Shown in pieces: positions 39,191-53,030 of a stretch of 64,000 nucleotides of DNA. The position numbers were made by a program, and so were the translations under genes. Within the stretch, counting starts at the first letter, position 1; every line of letters begins with the position of its first letter. The DNA lies in NCBI GenBank assembly GCA_037013685.1, contig CM072887.1:90664347-90728346 (forward strand). Reading direction: 5' to 3'. Under the pieces are notes generated by a model. It ran no database searches. It saw nothing but the letters and a program-made list of their open reading frames with translations, and had not been told where the DNA came from. Source of the stretch: Acridotheres tristis (lineage: Eukaryota; Chordata; Aves; Passeriformes; Sturnidae).

Positions 39191-39722
39191 ATAATCGGGC
39201 AGCAGAATCTCCCTTTGCAAATTTTTAAATGTGATGACCCTGTGTGGATTTTATATATTAGACATGGTCTGAGTCAGAATAAACTGGTGATATTGCAGAT
39301 GTTATGTCTTCACAAAGATCAGGAGGAACTTAGTCCAGTTCTCTGTAGGGAAAAAATAAGAGATTATCGATCAGACTCTTGAAAATAAAGTAAAAAAAAA
39401 ATTAGCAAGTATCAGTAGGAAATGTTAGTGTGATTCTATACTAATTATGTTTCTTGTTTTCTGCCTGTTTATTGGAGAGAAAACCTGTTGTTGTATTTAT
39501 GATAGCTGGTTAAATGAAAGGTAGTGCTATTTGCTGTATGGATGAATTTCAGTAAGTTTATAAGTAAAACCAAATATGTGTTCAAAAATATACGAACACT
39601 TACTGGCATTTTTTTTTTCCCAATTTTGCATGTATTTCAAGGAGACATGTACTATTCCCACTTGAGTGTATACTGGTATTTACTGGTTTTTTAATGCATA
39701 AATACAATTTGGCAAATCGTAA
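39191..39722 (+). other. CSMD1: CSMD1 intron, no recognised element
   Basis: AT-rich sequence with nothing recognisable. Confidence 0.6.
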
Positions 39723-40135
39723 TTATTCAAAGAATTGTAGAATTGTTTAGATTGGAAAAGACTTTTAAGATCCTTGAGTCCAACTGTTAACCCAGCCCTG
39801 CCAAGCCTACTCCTAAACCATGTCTCTAAGAATCACATCTACACATCTTTAAATGCCACCAGGGATGCTAATTCAACCATTATCTCTGGGCAGCCTGGTC
39901 AAATGCTTGACTACTCTTTTAATGGAGAAGTTTTTCCAAATATTCAATCTAAATCTCATCTGGCACAACTCGAGGCCTTTTCTTGTGCTATTGCTTGTTA
40001 CCTAGGAGAACAACTGCCACCTGGCCACAACTTCCTTTCAAGCAGTTGTAGAGTGATAAGGTCTCCTCTGAGCCTCATTTTATCCAGACTAAACAACTCC
40101 ACCTCCCTCAGCCATTCCTCATTAGACTTTGATGC
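39723..40135 (-). mobile_element. CR1 LINE 3' fragment
   Basis: Starts near AATTGTAGAATTGTTTAGAT and TTGGAAAAGACTTTTAAGAT, then AACCCAGCCCTGCCAAGCCT and TTATCTCTGGGCAGCCTGGT: the reverse complement of a CR1 3' end. It is more diverged than its neighbours. Confidence 0.88.
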
Positions 40136-43100
40136 ATTTAATGCAAATAAAATAATAATGACAAATAATAACCTTTGTGCATGACAAAATTTCTTTAAAT
40201 TTACTGCTAGTTTCTTTTATTGAAAAACTGTATGTAATGGAGAAATCTAGTATGCTGCATGAAATTTCATATCTGATCAAATTATCATCTCAAATTTGGT
40301 TTTGTTGAGATTAAAAAAAATCCAATAGTATGACTCAATTTGTTCAAGATCATAGGTGAATTACCTCTTATTTAGTAATTGGAGTCTGTTTTCTTTCACT
40401 TTTCATTTAATAAGCTCTATTGATTTAAAGGATAAGCAAAGTCTATTTTTTAAACATTTTTTAGCATTTTTTATTAATTGTAATTATATTGTGTAACCTA
40501 AAACTCAGGTATTTCCTAGCTTGTTTTATTAGTCTCTGGGTGCTCATGTTCACAGACCTTAATCAGTGTTTAAATCACAGAACAATACACTGATTTGGAC
40601 TTCAGAGATCTGAAGCATCCTCTTCTTGATTGCCAGTGTAAATTGTTTAAGGGTTTAGTGTATCTGCATGAAGCTCCTCCCACATTTGTGCTCTTAAAGG
40701 CCTTGTCTTTGCACTTTTCCTCGTGTCTTAGAGCTATATAGTAACACCTCTATTATATTAAAGGAAGCAGACATATTAAGATCTGTGTAGTACTTCCACT
40801 GATGCACATAGGAAGGAACCACTGGACGAGTTCCTATCTTAGGAATGAGGCATGATGAAGAAGCTTCTTTTCCAGGACCCGGAAAGACATTTAATTTCTT
40901 TCAATTATCTGCTGAGAAAAGGGAAAATAGGGCCTAAAGCATCACTGGCAGTTTACTGCATAAAAATTTAAATCACAATGGAGGTCATTATGCCTTTTGA
41001 GATTTTCATGCATTTCAGAAAAAAGAAGCACCTGTTATGATGATCATCCCTTTCCTTTCAAGATGGCAGGAAAGAAGGCAGATTTCACAGCATGGTTTTA
41101 TTCTTTATCCCCATCAGTGCTAACTTTCCTCAATACAACAAAAGGAAATATTTTTAACCTGGTGAACAGCTTAGCAATTTAAATAAGTTATCACTGGAAC
41201 ATAATTTGCTTATTGATATTTCTGAAATATGTATAAGCAAAGACCTGTGCACCATGGTAAAGTATTCAGGACTGAAATGAGGCATAAACAGAGGCTTCAC
41301 TGCAAGAATGAGATGTGGGTTGCTCTAGTTGCTATGAAAGTTTAAAATGGAGACCAGCACATTAGAGAAACTCACCTTTCTGCCTGAGGAGGAATACATC
41401 TTAGGAGGAGATCATTCATCACTAAGCAGTTCTCATTTTAAATTTGGTATTGAAATGGATGGAAGACAATGACAGATCATGTAAAATGTGAAGTTTAAAG
41501 CTGTGGAAATAAGAAATTTATATTTTCTCTGGACTCCAAGATTGATTCTTCTCTTACGCCTCTCCTGTTTGGCAAAGCACAAGACCTCTCTTTTCATGGA
41601 GTTCACAGACTGTGATGGAGAGTTTTGTTCATGTAGATTTTAGCCTCGCTGCAAATGTCATTCTTCTAAGCCATGCTCTCAATAGTTATTAGCATTAAGT
41701 ACCTGACAACAAGTATAAGTGAAGAAGATAAAAAATGAATTTATTTATTCAATCAAAATCCAGAAGTTTCTAGAAGGAAAATCTAGGGATTTTAAGTAAA
41801 GATGAAAAACACTTTTCTTAACTTCACAGTTACATCTTGCAGGAACTTGCATCTACAGAGCATGAACAGAGTCTCAGCAGGTGGGAAAATGAAAGGGAGA
41901 TAGGACAAGGTCCAAGTAGTGCCTCCAGTTGCCCTAAGAGAATAAATTAGGCTATGTTTACATTAGCATTAGTACAGTGCACCACAAGCAGCTTTATACT
42001 CCAAAACAATTAGTTCTAAGGGCATGAGGTTCGCACGGTGTATATTTCAGAGTTTTTACTTTGGACTATTTGCTTCTTTAGGCTGAATGCCTGATACTGG
42101 CTGGAGAACATCTTCTATCTTTTATGCAAAAAGAGAGGAACTTCTCTGCTTTGAGACTGCTTTGTGATGCAAATCAAAGCACAGTAAGAGCAGACGACTG
42201 GAGATTGTTTCTGAAGTGCACCCTTGATCAAAGCCTTGATGTGAATGTATTTTTAATCTCTTGGTACAACGATCATAACACACAGAAAAGCCTGACATTT
42301 GCAGATGCTTTTTACATGCAGGATTTGATTGGGTCATTGGACAAACAAATGAAGACTCAGAAATGTCCTTTTAAGATTTTATATTATCTTTATGAAATTC
42401 AAATACAAATCCCACGCAACAAAGTAGTTTCAGAACCTGCTTTATTCAGGACATTGCCTATAATGAATATATTCTTGCTACCCCCTAGTTGTTTGTTGGT
42501 TCATTAGTTGTTTTTTTCCAAGGCAAAAAAGGCACTTAGGTAGAGTACGCACACTGGCAGAGTATTTGTATCAAGTTTTAATTCAGTTTTCACCCAATTA
42601 ACGTAATTCTTAGTATTGTTCTGTGTTATTCAGCCTTCTGAATGATCATTCTTTGTAATTGTAGCTTTTTAAATATTCTATGTCTACAGTGCTTTTCTCT
42701 GTAAGGTGATTTTAAAGAGATTTACAGGTAGATTATATTTTCCTTACTGTATCTTTCAGAAAAAGATATTGCATGCATGCTACTACATGTGTGCAAATCT
42801 ATGTGTAGAAAAAGAAATGTTTGCAATTTCTTTTTATTCCTATATTAACCAGTTATTAACTCTGTTGAATTAGTAGCCTTTCTGCTCTGAAGTTCTAAAG
42901 GGAAAATATGTATCCATTTTTTCATCAGATAAGTATGATCAGGGAAATCTACAAATTCCTGAATATCTGTCCTGAAGCAGATATCTCACTGCCAGTCTGA
43001 TGAATAACTATTTTAGCTATATTTAAAAGTGAGAGATCAATTGCCTGAAGCACCTTCAGAAACAAATGGGTAAAGATCAACATTTGGGTGTTTTAGAGCA

Positions 43101-43435
43101 CATTTCAATTACTGTACCATAGACTTCTTACACCTTAAGTAATCCTTCCTGGCCTCCAACTTCTGCTTCAATAAATTGTGGCCCTCTCCCAGTTTCGTAA
43201 CTCTAGGCAATGTGAGGATTTTATCTTACACTTTCAATCACACCAGCCAACTATTTAGATTTATACTGAATTCCAACCTAGTACTGATTTACGCAACAAA
43301 TTTTTATTTACTCTATCTTTTTCTTTTTGTTCTGAAAACGAGATTTAAAGAATTGTTTTACAGATCTTTGGGACACATCTCGTTTCCATGAAATTATTTG
43401 AGTTTGAACAATATCTATATGTCTACAACTACAAG
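40136..43435 (+). other. CSMD1: CSMD1 intron, no recognised element
   Basis: AT-rich sequence without an exon or clear repeat. A 127-codon + strand frame at 42124-42507 carries no recognisable domain and is regarded as chance. Confidence 0.6.
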
Positions 43436-43439
43436 AAAA

Positions 43440-44790
43440 ATCAGAAGGACAATCCAGGGAACTGTGGATCTTGTCAGCCTGACCTTTGTATCAGGAAAGT
43501 TCACGGAGCAGATAATCTTGAGTGCACCACATGGCACATACAAAACAACCAGAGGTTTATATTGCGACCAGGTCCTGCTTAACTAACTTGTTCTCCTTTT
43601 ATGACAAAGAGACCTGCTTAGTAGCTGAGGGAAAGACTGTGGATGTCATTTACCTAGACTTCAGTAAAGCCTTTGATACCATCTTCCACAGCATTCTCCT
43701 GGAGAAACTCACTGCTCATGGCTGGGATGGCTGTGCTCTTCAGTTGGAGAAAAGCTTGCTGGATGGCTGGGCCCAGAGAGTGATGGTCAGTGGAACTAAA
43801 ATCACTTGGTGGCCAGTCATTAGTGCTCCCTAGGAGCTAGTACTGGGGATGGTCTTGTTTAATATCCTTATCAACAACCTGGATGAAGGGATTGAGTGCA
43901 CCCTCAGCCAGTTTGCAGAGGGCACCACATTGGGTGGGAGTGTTGATCTGCTATGGGGTAGGAAAGATCTACAGAGGGATCTGGACAGGCTGGATTGATC
44001 TATGGACACCTGCATGAGGTACAAGGTGAAGTGCCAAGTTCTGCCCTTGGTTCATAAAACTCCATGTATCACTACAGGCTGGGGGCAGTGTGTCTGGAAA
44101 GCTGCCTGACAGCAACAGAGCTGGGAATCCAGGTTGACAGCAGCTGAACGTGAGCCAGTGTGTGTGTCCAGGTGGCCAAGAAGGCCAATGGCACCCTGGC
44201 CTGTGTCAGCAATAGTGTGGCCAGCAGGAGCAGGGCAGGGATTGTCCCCCTGTACTCAGCACTGCTGAGGCCACACCTCGAGTGCTGTGTCCAGTTCTGG
44301 GCCCTCACTGTGAGAAAGACACTGAGGGGCTGGAGCGAGTCCAGGGAAGGGCAATGGAGCTGGGGAAGGGTCTGGAGCACAAGCCCTGTGAGGAGCGGCT
44401 GAGGGAGCTGGGGGTGTTCAGCCTGGAGAAGACTAAAGGGGGGACCTCACTGCTCTCCAACTATCTGAAAGGAAGTTGTAGCAAGATGGAGTCAATCTCT
44501 TCTGCCATATCTGAAGGGAAAGGACAACAGGAAATGACCTGAAGTTGCACCAGAGAAGGTTCAGTTTAGATATTAAAAAAAACCAAACAAACCAACAATT
44601 CAAGAGTGTTTAGGATTTGGAATAAGTTGCCTAGGAGGGTGGTAGAGTCTGGAACTGTTTAAGAGGTGTCTGGATGTGGCACTTGGGAATGTGGTTTTGG
44701 GATGATTATTTGGGGGTTGGTTACACTGAGCCAGAGAATGGACCAGATTACTTCCAGAGCTCATTTGCAACCTAAATAATTCTCTGATTA
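43440..44790 (+). mobile_element. CR1 LINE with part of the reverse transcriptase, 5'-truncated
   Basis: About 1.35 kb in sense orientation. At 43640-43720 it encodes VIYLDFSKAFDTIFHSILLE, the first catalytic-aspartate block of a non-LTR reverse transcriptase. The frame is then lost through stops and indels. Downstream, CCCTGTACTCAGCACTGCTG and AGCCTGGAGAAGACTAAAGG follow the usual CR1 order. It ends near AACCTAAATAATTCTCTGAT. An A-rich run (44574-44600) with CCAAAC units has been gained within it. It is a dead copy, with no evidence of an intact ORF. Confidence 0.93.
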
Positions 44791-45647
44791 ATCAAAGTTA
44801 TTTCCACATTGGAATATTCAATGTGTTCATATATACATTTATCACGTACTAGACATTCACTTCCATTCCTATTGACATAAGAATGATCAAGAGTGTTTGT
44901 GGAATTTCAAATATAACAGAGTGTTTTATAGACAATTTTATAGAAACTGCAGCTTTTCATTTAAGCCCTGCTTATGCTAATTATAATTCCTGAAGGTATG
45001 TGATTATAAACAGAAGTTTGAAAAAAGAAGGGCCAGAAAAAAGTATTTTTTACAAGTTTTAAGAAAGTTTTACAATAAAAGCATGGTATTATTCAAGAAT
45101 TGTAATTCTTACTTGTAAATACCTCACTAAGTTTAGTTTATCACTAGTATTTGGAATTAATTGTGTCTGGTCTTTTCCTTGTTCAAACAGTTAAGAAATG
45201 AGTACTTAAAAATCAAAAATATCTTTAAAATAATAAATTAACATTTTTATTATAGAAAGCCATAATAGTAATTCAAATTATTTAATATTTTCAAGCTCAA
45301 AGAATACTAGGGTCCATTTATTTTAAAAATGATATGAAAACTTTAATTGACATGTGTAATAGTTAGAGATATGATTTGAAAATTTAAATATTCTCTTCAA
45401 CTTTTATTTTAAGTTTACTGTTGGACAGCTTCATCATATGGGGTTCAAAGATTTATGTAGTAATTTTGACCCTTTTAGTGTTGTTTCAACGTATTTTATT
45501 GTGAATGACTAAACGTCAATTTGAAACATAATTAATTCACTTCACCTTCAAGAAATACCCTGCCTTTCTCTTGTACTTGGATAAGACAGACAAAACTTCT
45601 AATATTGAACATATAGTCATAGCTGTCAACCATTAGGGCAGTGATAT

Positions 45648-45671
45648 ACTACTACTACTACTACTACTACT
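45648..45671. repeat. ACT trinucleotide microsatellite
   Basis: Eight perfect ACT units. Confidence 0.92.
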
Positions 45672-47692
45672 GACTATAATTTTCTTTACTGAGCTTTGTA
45701 GGTGTTAGGGTCTAAAAACTTTCAAAATGATACAAACCAAGTTTTTTGTTTTTTCCCCTCACTCTCTTCCTGCCTTAGCGTTCATAGAACCTGTTTCACA
45801 AATTAGTATTCTAAATTCAAAAATCCTGAGGAAATCTTCATTGGAGTTGTAAGTTGAATCCTAGTGTCCTCACCTGAGGCAGAAAACTGATCAGTCTGTT
45901 TATGTCTTGTAATTCACAGAAATCTTCTGTTGGTGGTTATTAACTGGTGGAGTTTGAATCAGATTCAATGAAACAGACAGAAAAAAAGATAATGGGTATT
46001 ACTGAGACTCAGAATACTGATCTCTCTGACAACTTTTTTTGGTGCAGTGTAAAAATGTTAATATCACAGTCCAAAAGTCCCCAATGAGCCATAATGGCAG
46101 AATTAATTTCCATGAGCTATTTTCTGAGACTTTCTACATATTCATATTTGTCCTTGGTTCATGTTTTAAGACTATTTTTGCAATCATATAATGAAAAATG
46201 TTGTTAATAAAAAGAGAAAAGTGCTATTCTGTACTAAAATAGACAAAAAAAATCTGCAACAAATGTTTTGATTGTAGCACTTTGGAATAGTCTTTTATAA
46301 TAATGATGGACAGTTTGCAGTAATAGAAACAAAATTGATATATGCTTGCAACTATGATTTTCTAGATAATACAGAATATTGGAAAATCAAAAAATATTTT
46401 ATGCTGTCATTTCACACTTTTTTTTTGTGTCTGTGATATATCTTCCTTAGGAAAAAAAAGTTGAGGCTAAAAATACACTTTGCATATTAGTATAAGAAAG
46501 CCGAAATTGGTCTTATTGCAGCTGCCAGATTGTCTCCAGATTCAAATATATTTTCATATAAAGTAATATGCAAAACACTTAAAGAATTAATATGCCAGCA
46601 AAGATTTTATTGAAATCATTAGAATATATCTTACTCTCTAAACCTATCAATAACCTTTTAATGGAGACATAGTATATCCAGATGTAATTCAAATATTTTT
46701 TTATTTAGCTAATAAAAATGTTTACCAAATAGACACTGATAGTGATAAAGAGAGAATGAAATAGTTTGGAAATGAGATTATAGATTCATATTTGGAATTA
46801 ATAACATTAGGGTAGTCTCAAATGTATTTTTTTTTTAGTATTATTATCTAGATTTGTAATTCTTAAATAACTGTGGGGTATTTTTTCTTCTAAAAAGTGA
46901 TTAAAGGGCAGGAATATAAACAGAATAATTCTTTATTATGTCACATTTGCATTTTTAAATACTTCTTGAATAAATTACTACATATAAACATTTCCTGTGA
47001 TGGAGAAGCAAATGTGGAACTTTGAATTGGCATCAGACATATTTTGTTTCATTCCACTCAGTCTTACTGGCAGTTTATGTCTCTTAAGAAATGAGAGCTG
47101 CACAATAGGCCATGTTATTGGCAGGTATTAAGTTCTTCCTTTAGCCACAAACTAACTCTTGGCTAAAGCAAAAGATAGTGGAAACCAAACAGAAAGAGCA
47201 GGAGTTGTGGAACCGAACAAAAGTAACTCGACATTAAAAATTTTCTCTATTTCTACACTTTATTTTTTTCACCAGTCTTTTGAATGAATATCAGTGTGTA
47301 AACAATTATTTGCTCCTACCAGTAAGATATACATTCTTATAATTTCTTTATTCTTTGTTTATTTGGATTTTAGAGAGATACGAAGGCTACATATTCATCA
47401 GAACTCAGTTGTGCTTGGTAGAAATCAGGTGCCTGTTCTGTTCTTTCAGAGATAAACTTGACTTTTTTTTTAGTTTTAAGACTGACCACCTTTGAAAATA
47501 ATTGCTTTTGTCTGCTGCCAGTTTTGTTTTTTATTTTAAGATGGGATAGAGATTAATTTGTGCATAAGCTCCTATCTTTGCCAAAGATTTCATATTACTG
47601 TCCTAGCTTGTCACCTTTCTTATGCAGCATATTGTACGTTGCCATTAAGGCAGCTTGTAGAAGTTTTGCAGAGCAGCAAAACTGAAATGTAA

Positions 47693-47740
47693 AAAAACCC
47701 AACCAACCAACCAACCAACCAACCCAAAAAACCCTCAAAA
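47693..47740. repeat. AACC tetranucleotide repeat with A/C-rich flanks
   Basis: An A run, then about seven AACC units (47698-47726), then CCCAAAAAACCC. The - strand frame rich in Trp, Leu, Val and Gly across it is a translation of the repeat. Confidence 0.9.
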
Positions 47741-50700
47741 CTGCTTTGTGCTCAGTTTCCTGGTCATTTGTGTCTGTGGAACAAAAATTAAAAGTCTCCT
47801 TATGTGCCATATTTCAGTTTACATGATACTTCTACATTTCCTGAAATCTATCACTTTTGAACACATATCTACTAGCCAAGCTGTTCAAGGACTGAAGATA
47901 AAAGTCCTTCCAAAATAAATTTTAGAGATATATCATTTTAGTCCAAAAGCATTGTATTGTTGACATTACAGCCATGCTATTTTGTCATATTCAGAAATAC
48001 AAGCTGAATACTTACATGATTCACACTTTCCCTTCACTTATGTTTGAAAACTACACAATATCAACTATAAATATTTTTTTAAAGGAAATAGTTTCTATTT
48101 GGTTGATATTTTCCTTGAAGATTCAGGCCAAATTGATGCAGCTTTGCAGTTGAGTTCTCATAAATGTTGATTAAAGAGAAAAAAAATGTCTTCCCATCTG
48201 CTGCAGACAGATGTATGCTCTTTTAAGGTGTCTAACTTTTTCAGAGAGGTGACTGATGATTTGTGTTCAGCTAGTGCTCTGTTATGACATTCAGATCTTC
48301 TTCTAGAGAGCTGTTACCTGACTGGCTGTCACTCATTTTGTAACTGAGCAGTACATTACACCTTTCAAAATGTAATGTCCTATTTAATGACACATTTCTT
48401 TTACTTTTCTTTTTCTTTTTTTTCTTGTAAAGCAATCTCTCAAATTTTTCAAGATCACTCTGCTTTCTAAACCTCTCTACAGTGTACTCGCATTCCTTCC
48501 CAGTGTAGAAAATGGAATATTAACATACAGTTTAAAAAATGTTGAAATCTCTATGTATCTTCAAAATCTGAAGTTAAAAACACTGACTCCAAATAGAATT
48601 TAAAAATCTCATTAACAGTCATTAAGTTTTTTTTTTTTTTTTTTCTGAATAATCAGCAGTTAAGCAATCATGAATTAGATATCTAACTCATCAAGAATTT
48701 GGACCACTTCAGATGTGGTATCTATTGTGACTGAAACCATAAAGGTACACTGTCTCCAGCAAGACTTAAAACACAAGGAGAATATAATAATGTTTTCATA
48801 ATTAAAACTTTTTAGCTGGTATCTTCTTAATCAAGCTGCATTTTACATCTAGCTGTGTTCACTAATATAGCTTACAGTACTGACATTGCCAGTTTACATA
48901 TGGTAATGCCAACAATTTTGTTTCATGAACAATGTGGAAGTGGGAGATGCAGGGAAGAGAAAAATAAAGAAAAGTGAAGATTTAATAAAAAAGAATAGCC
49001 AAAAGAAGTCTTCTACAAGTGTAATTTTTTAAAAAATAGTTGTTTGGCAACTGATACAAGTATATTTAAAATGCCTAAAGTCTTTACAAATTAGAAATAA
49101 ATAGTCTAATTATTTAAAATTAATTATTAAAAGGAATAAAGGGAAAGCAGTGATAAATCTTTCAATAAATGACAAGGAAACATATACAAATGAAATACAA
49201 ACAGACTATATAAAGCTTGACTTTGGACTTTGGTTTTAATACAGTAAAGTTTTTGTTGGTGTTTTTTTTACAGCATCTGGAAAAGCAGAACCAAAAGTGT
49301 ATTAGATAAATCAGCTATTCTGATAGATAGTATTAGCTAACATGTGATCAGGAATTTTATTATCTGCTTATCACAAATGCCAAATTTGCCAAATGGTATA
49401 GATTTATAATTCAGGCAGGTATGGCAGTTTTTATTATAAAGCATTAAGTCACAACTTAAACAAAAATATAAATTTATACTTTTCCTCCATTTATTTCTTT
49501 CAACTTCTCATGCATTTTGATATCCACATAATAGGTTTTACTGACAGATCAAGGAGCATGACTATGGAATAATTTTATACGTCTGTGTGTGTGCAAGCAA
49601 ATAAAACAAAAATTTAAGTAGCTCATACTGATAGTAGGGAAATTAATATTTTCAGATATTGCATGTAAGTTTATAAATGGAAAAATCAGGTACTGAAAGT
49701 TAATTTCTGTTTCCAAATGGTTTCAGGTATGCCATAGCTAGCCACAATGTTTCTGATTAAAAGTCCACTTATTCTCAAAATGCAATAGATCATGTTGTGA
49801 TAGTTATGCTTATGCAATTCTATTGCTTCATGTACAGTTAAGCTATATAAAGAACAAGAACATATTGACATCTCATTTGGATTAAGTTTTTTAAAATGTA
49901 TACCTAGTTGTATCTTAGTTAAGACACAAGAAAAACAGTTTTGTGGCTAAACAACAGATTTTGGAAACAAAGACCAGTTTACAGCTTCTCACATCAGATG
50001 AAAGAATGAACTCCGTGACTGTGTTGTAGACAAGAGGAAGGTATTGCTATAAAGATGGTACCATGATGTTACAAGTACTGACAAGAAGATTGTAAACTTG
50101 TTCTGCTCCAGAAATACAAGTGGTCATTGCCATTAATCACAGTACTATGGAAATGAAAGTAAAGTAATATATACTAGAGAAATACAACACAATTTAATTT
50201 TCTACAGTGGTATCTACTGTTATTTTAGGACTCCTGATCACAAAATGGTAACTCAGCAAAAAGAAACCAAAATCTTGTTCATTAACAAAGAGGAAGCACA
50301 CAGTATGTTTGAGTAAAGCCAATAATTAATTGTTGCTGTAATAGAGATCTTAACAGATAAATTCAAGAAAAAAATATTAGCATACATTTAATTATTAGAG
50401 AAAAAGAATAATTCATGCAGAAGTCTCAATATTTACTATGTATGATGTATTTTATTTGTATTACAAACTGTTTTTTCCTTTTCTCTGTTACTCTAGAGCC
50501 AATTTTGTCCACTATATTTCTTGACCTGTGGTGAGTGGTTTATATCTGTACAGTATAGCTCCTGAAAATAAAGAAATATCTCATTCTGATGTAATAACAA
50601 GTTGCTATAACTATCTGAATGCAATTATGGTTGTACTTTTCAAAGATAAACAAAATTAAACTAGTCATAGAGACCTGGTCAATAAATTGCTGTCATAGAA

Positions 50701-52504
50701 ATGAAGTAAAACAAGGCTTCAACTCTTCACAAGAAAAGTTCAGACAAGGAAAACCTAACAAACACCAGTCCATAGGTCTTGAAAGTTCAGTGCAAATGTC
50801 GTGGCTTGTTACTAGAATGGCAATACTGAATTACAGCACTATCTGATTACAAGATAGTGGGGAACCAGGGTAGAGCAACGAAGTCTTTTGTAATGGAGAG
50901 TTACTCTCAGAGTCTGACTGGGCATTCTGGTGGTAGTTGTGTGTATTGAGACTTAGTAATATTAAGGTGTATTTAAACATACTATGCATATAAGAAAACA
51001 TTCACAGTATAAGCTAATGAGTGGTTCAATGATATTTGTCTTGCAGCATATATTAAATTGGTGTAAGGTTTTGTATGTCACAGCTAAAGGATGACAGCAA
51101 ATATTTATTTCTCAAAAAGGAGTCTGTGTAAACTACTTTGGAAGGATCACTGCATTGTAAAAAATGAACAACCTCCCAAAATTAGTGCAGCTGTTAAACA
51201 TATTTGTCTGTCTCTATGCATTACTTAACTATGTGGCATTTTTTATTTGTACACGTAGGAAAAACTATTGTGTTTGGTGATACTAATTAGTTATCTTCTG
51301 AAGTCCAAAATTGCTGTCTGCTAAGTGTATCTGAAAATCTGTTGCATGTAATATTACACTTTCAGTGTCCATGTCTCTAGTGAGCACTGAGACGGTTTGC
51401 CCAAAGGAATGGAGATCTCAGTGGGAATGAGGAGACGTGTGTTTTTCAAGGCTTTAACGTTCATACACAAAATCCAATTACACGTCCACAATGGGTTTGA
51501 TTTACATCTTTTCATCTACAGTTACATTTTTTAACAGACCTGTAATCACCTGTGCCTTAAGTGCCTGTCATGCATGTTTCTATTTCAGCTCATCTGAGTG
51601 TCAATCTCTTCCAAGATGTAGATGATCTGTATTTTGCATCAATAGGTGATGAATCGTGAGCAGAGCAGGAAATTGTCATTCCTCTTGCTGCACTCCATGT
51701 TAAATATCAGTCATAAAAAAACTGTAAGATGTTGAAATAATTGGAAGAAGGTGGGTGTGAAACCCAATAATGTAATCAAATTTTCTTTTTATCATCTCAT
51801 TAAATTTTGAATGAAAAATTTGATTCTATGTGATCTGCAATCTCATTCAGATGGATTTTCTTTCTAGTTTGTTTGGATTTTTAAGTATGTAGGGGTACAT
51901 CTGAGTTCATAATTTTGTGCTTAATTTGGTTTTGCAAAGTTCTGTGATTTCATGTAACTGAAATAATAATAAAACTCTTTGTAATATGAATATTAAACAT
52001 TTTGTGACTGGGAAATAAATAGGTGAAAGATTATTTGTAATTGAGAGCATGTGAATGGAGCATCAGAGGATCTAAATATCTTTTGGTTTGCTCTTTATCA
52101 CTATGATTCATAGAACATTTCAACTATTTTTGTCGAAAGAAGGTTTATGTGGTGGAGACAGCCCTTTGCTTCACATATTGAAGCAATTTTGTTTAATTTG
52201 TACTTAAAATACATATTTAATGAGAATAGAAAACAGAGTTGTATAAAATCCAAATTAATTTTTTAGTTCTAATTTTCAAAATTGTACTCATTGTTTCACT
52301 GTGAAGCAATTTGTGAAACCTGATGTAATATTAAACAAGTGTCTTCTTCCTGAAATTATTATAGAACTTCTCCCCTTTCATATTTTTCTTTAAAGGTGCA
52401 TAGGCAATTGTGCCTGGAGTCTTAAGTGCGGTTCTTTTATTAATTTTGATTCATGGCAGAATTGGACAGTTCACATCATAGATCTTTTATTATTCCTTTA
52501 GTCA

Positions 52505-52800
52505 TTTAAGAGTGTCCTTCCCTCAGGAGGGGAAGTGGAGAGGGAGATGTGAGCTCTTCTCCCTGGGATTCAGGGATAAGATTTGTGGGAATGGTTTAAA
52601 GTTGTTCCAGGGGAGGTTTAGACTGGACATCAGGAAGCATTTATTTTCCAAGAGGGTGGTCAAACAGTGGAATAGGATTCCTAGAGTGGTCCTGGAGTAT
52701 GCCCCAAGCCTGTCAGTGTTTAAGAGGGTTTAAAAAATGCCCTTAATAATAAAAGTTACATTTAGGTCAGCCCTGAAGTGGTCAGGATTTCTATTTCTAT
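52505..52800 (+). mobile_element. CR1 LINE 3' fragment
   Basis: Sense-orientation CR1: CCTCAGGAGGGGAAGTGGAG, GGGGAGGTTTAGACTGGACA and CAAGCCTGTCAGTGTTTAAG in order. The translated stretch GRFRLDIRKHLFSKRVV is typical of the C-terminal end of CR1 ORF2. It is a different subtype from the copies with ATTCTATG tails. It runs directly into the pentanucleotide array. Confidence 0.88.
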
Positions 52801-52805
52801 CTATT

Positions 52806-53030
52806 TCTATTCTATTCTATTCTATTCTATTCTATTCTATTCTATTCTATTCTATTCTATTCTATTCTATTCTATTCTATTCTATTCTATTCTATTCTAT
52901 TCTGTTCTGTTCTGTTCTGTTCTGTTCTGTTCTGTTCTGTTCTGTTCTGTTCTGTTCTGTTCTATCCTATCCTATCCTATCCTATCCTATCCTATCCTAT
53001 CCTATCCTATCCTATCCTATCCTATCCTAC
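52806..53030. repeat. Pentanucleotide array in three homogeneous blocks
   Basis: Nineteen TCTAT units (52806-52900), twelve TCTGT units (52901-52960), one TCTAT, then fourteen CCTAT units and a final CCTAC (52966-53030). Each block is internally almost perfect. It follows a CR1 3' end, whose terminal repeat is the likely seed. The Leu/Phe/Tyr/Ser-repeat frames across it are artefacts. Confidence 0.97.

Larger units (their letters stand above)
44791..52500 (+). other. CSMD1: CSMD1 intron, no recognised element
   Basis: Long AT-rich tract with an ACT repeat (45648-45671), an AACC repeat (47698-47726) and T runs (for example 48627-48644). No exon or transposon is recognised. Confidence 0.65.

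Noticed and set aside
40575..40620. Possible CR1 tail (AATCACAGAACAATACACTG)
   Set aside because: The resemblance ends after about 40 bp and lacks the GGAAGGGA core, so it cannot be told from chance.
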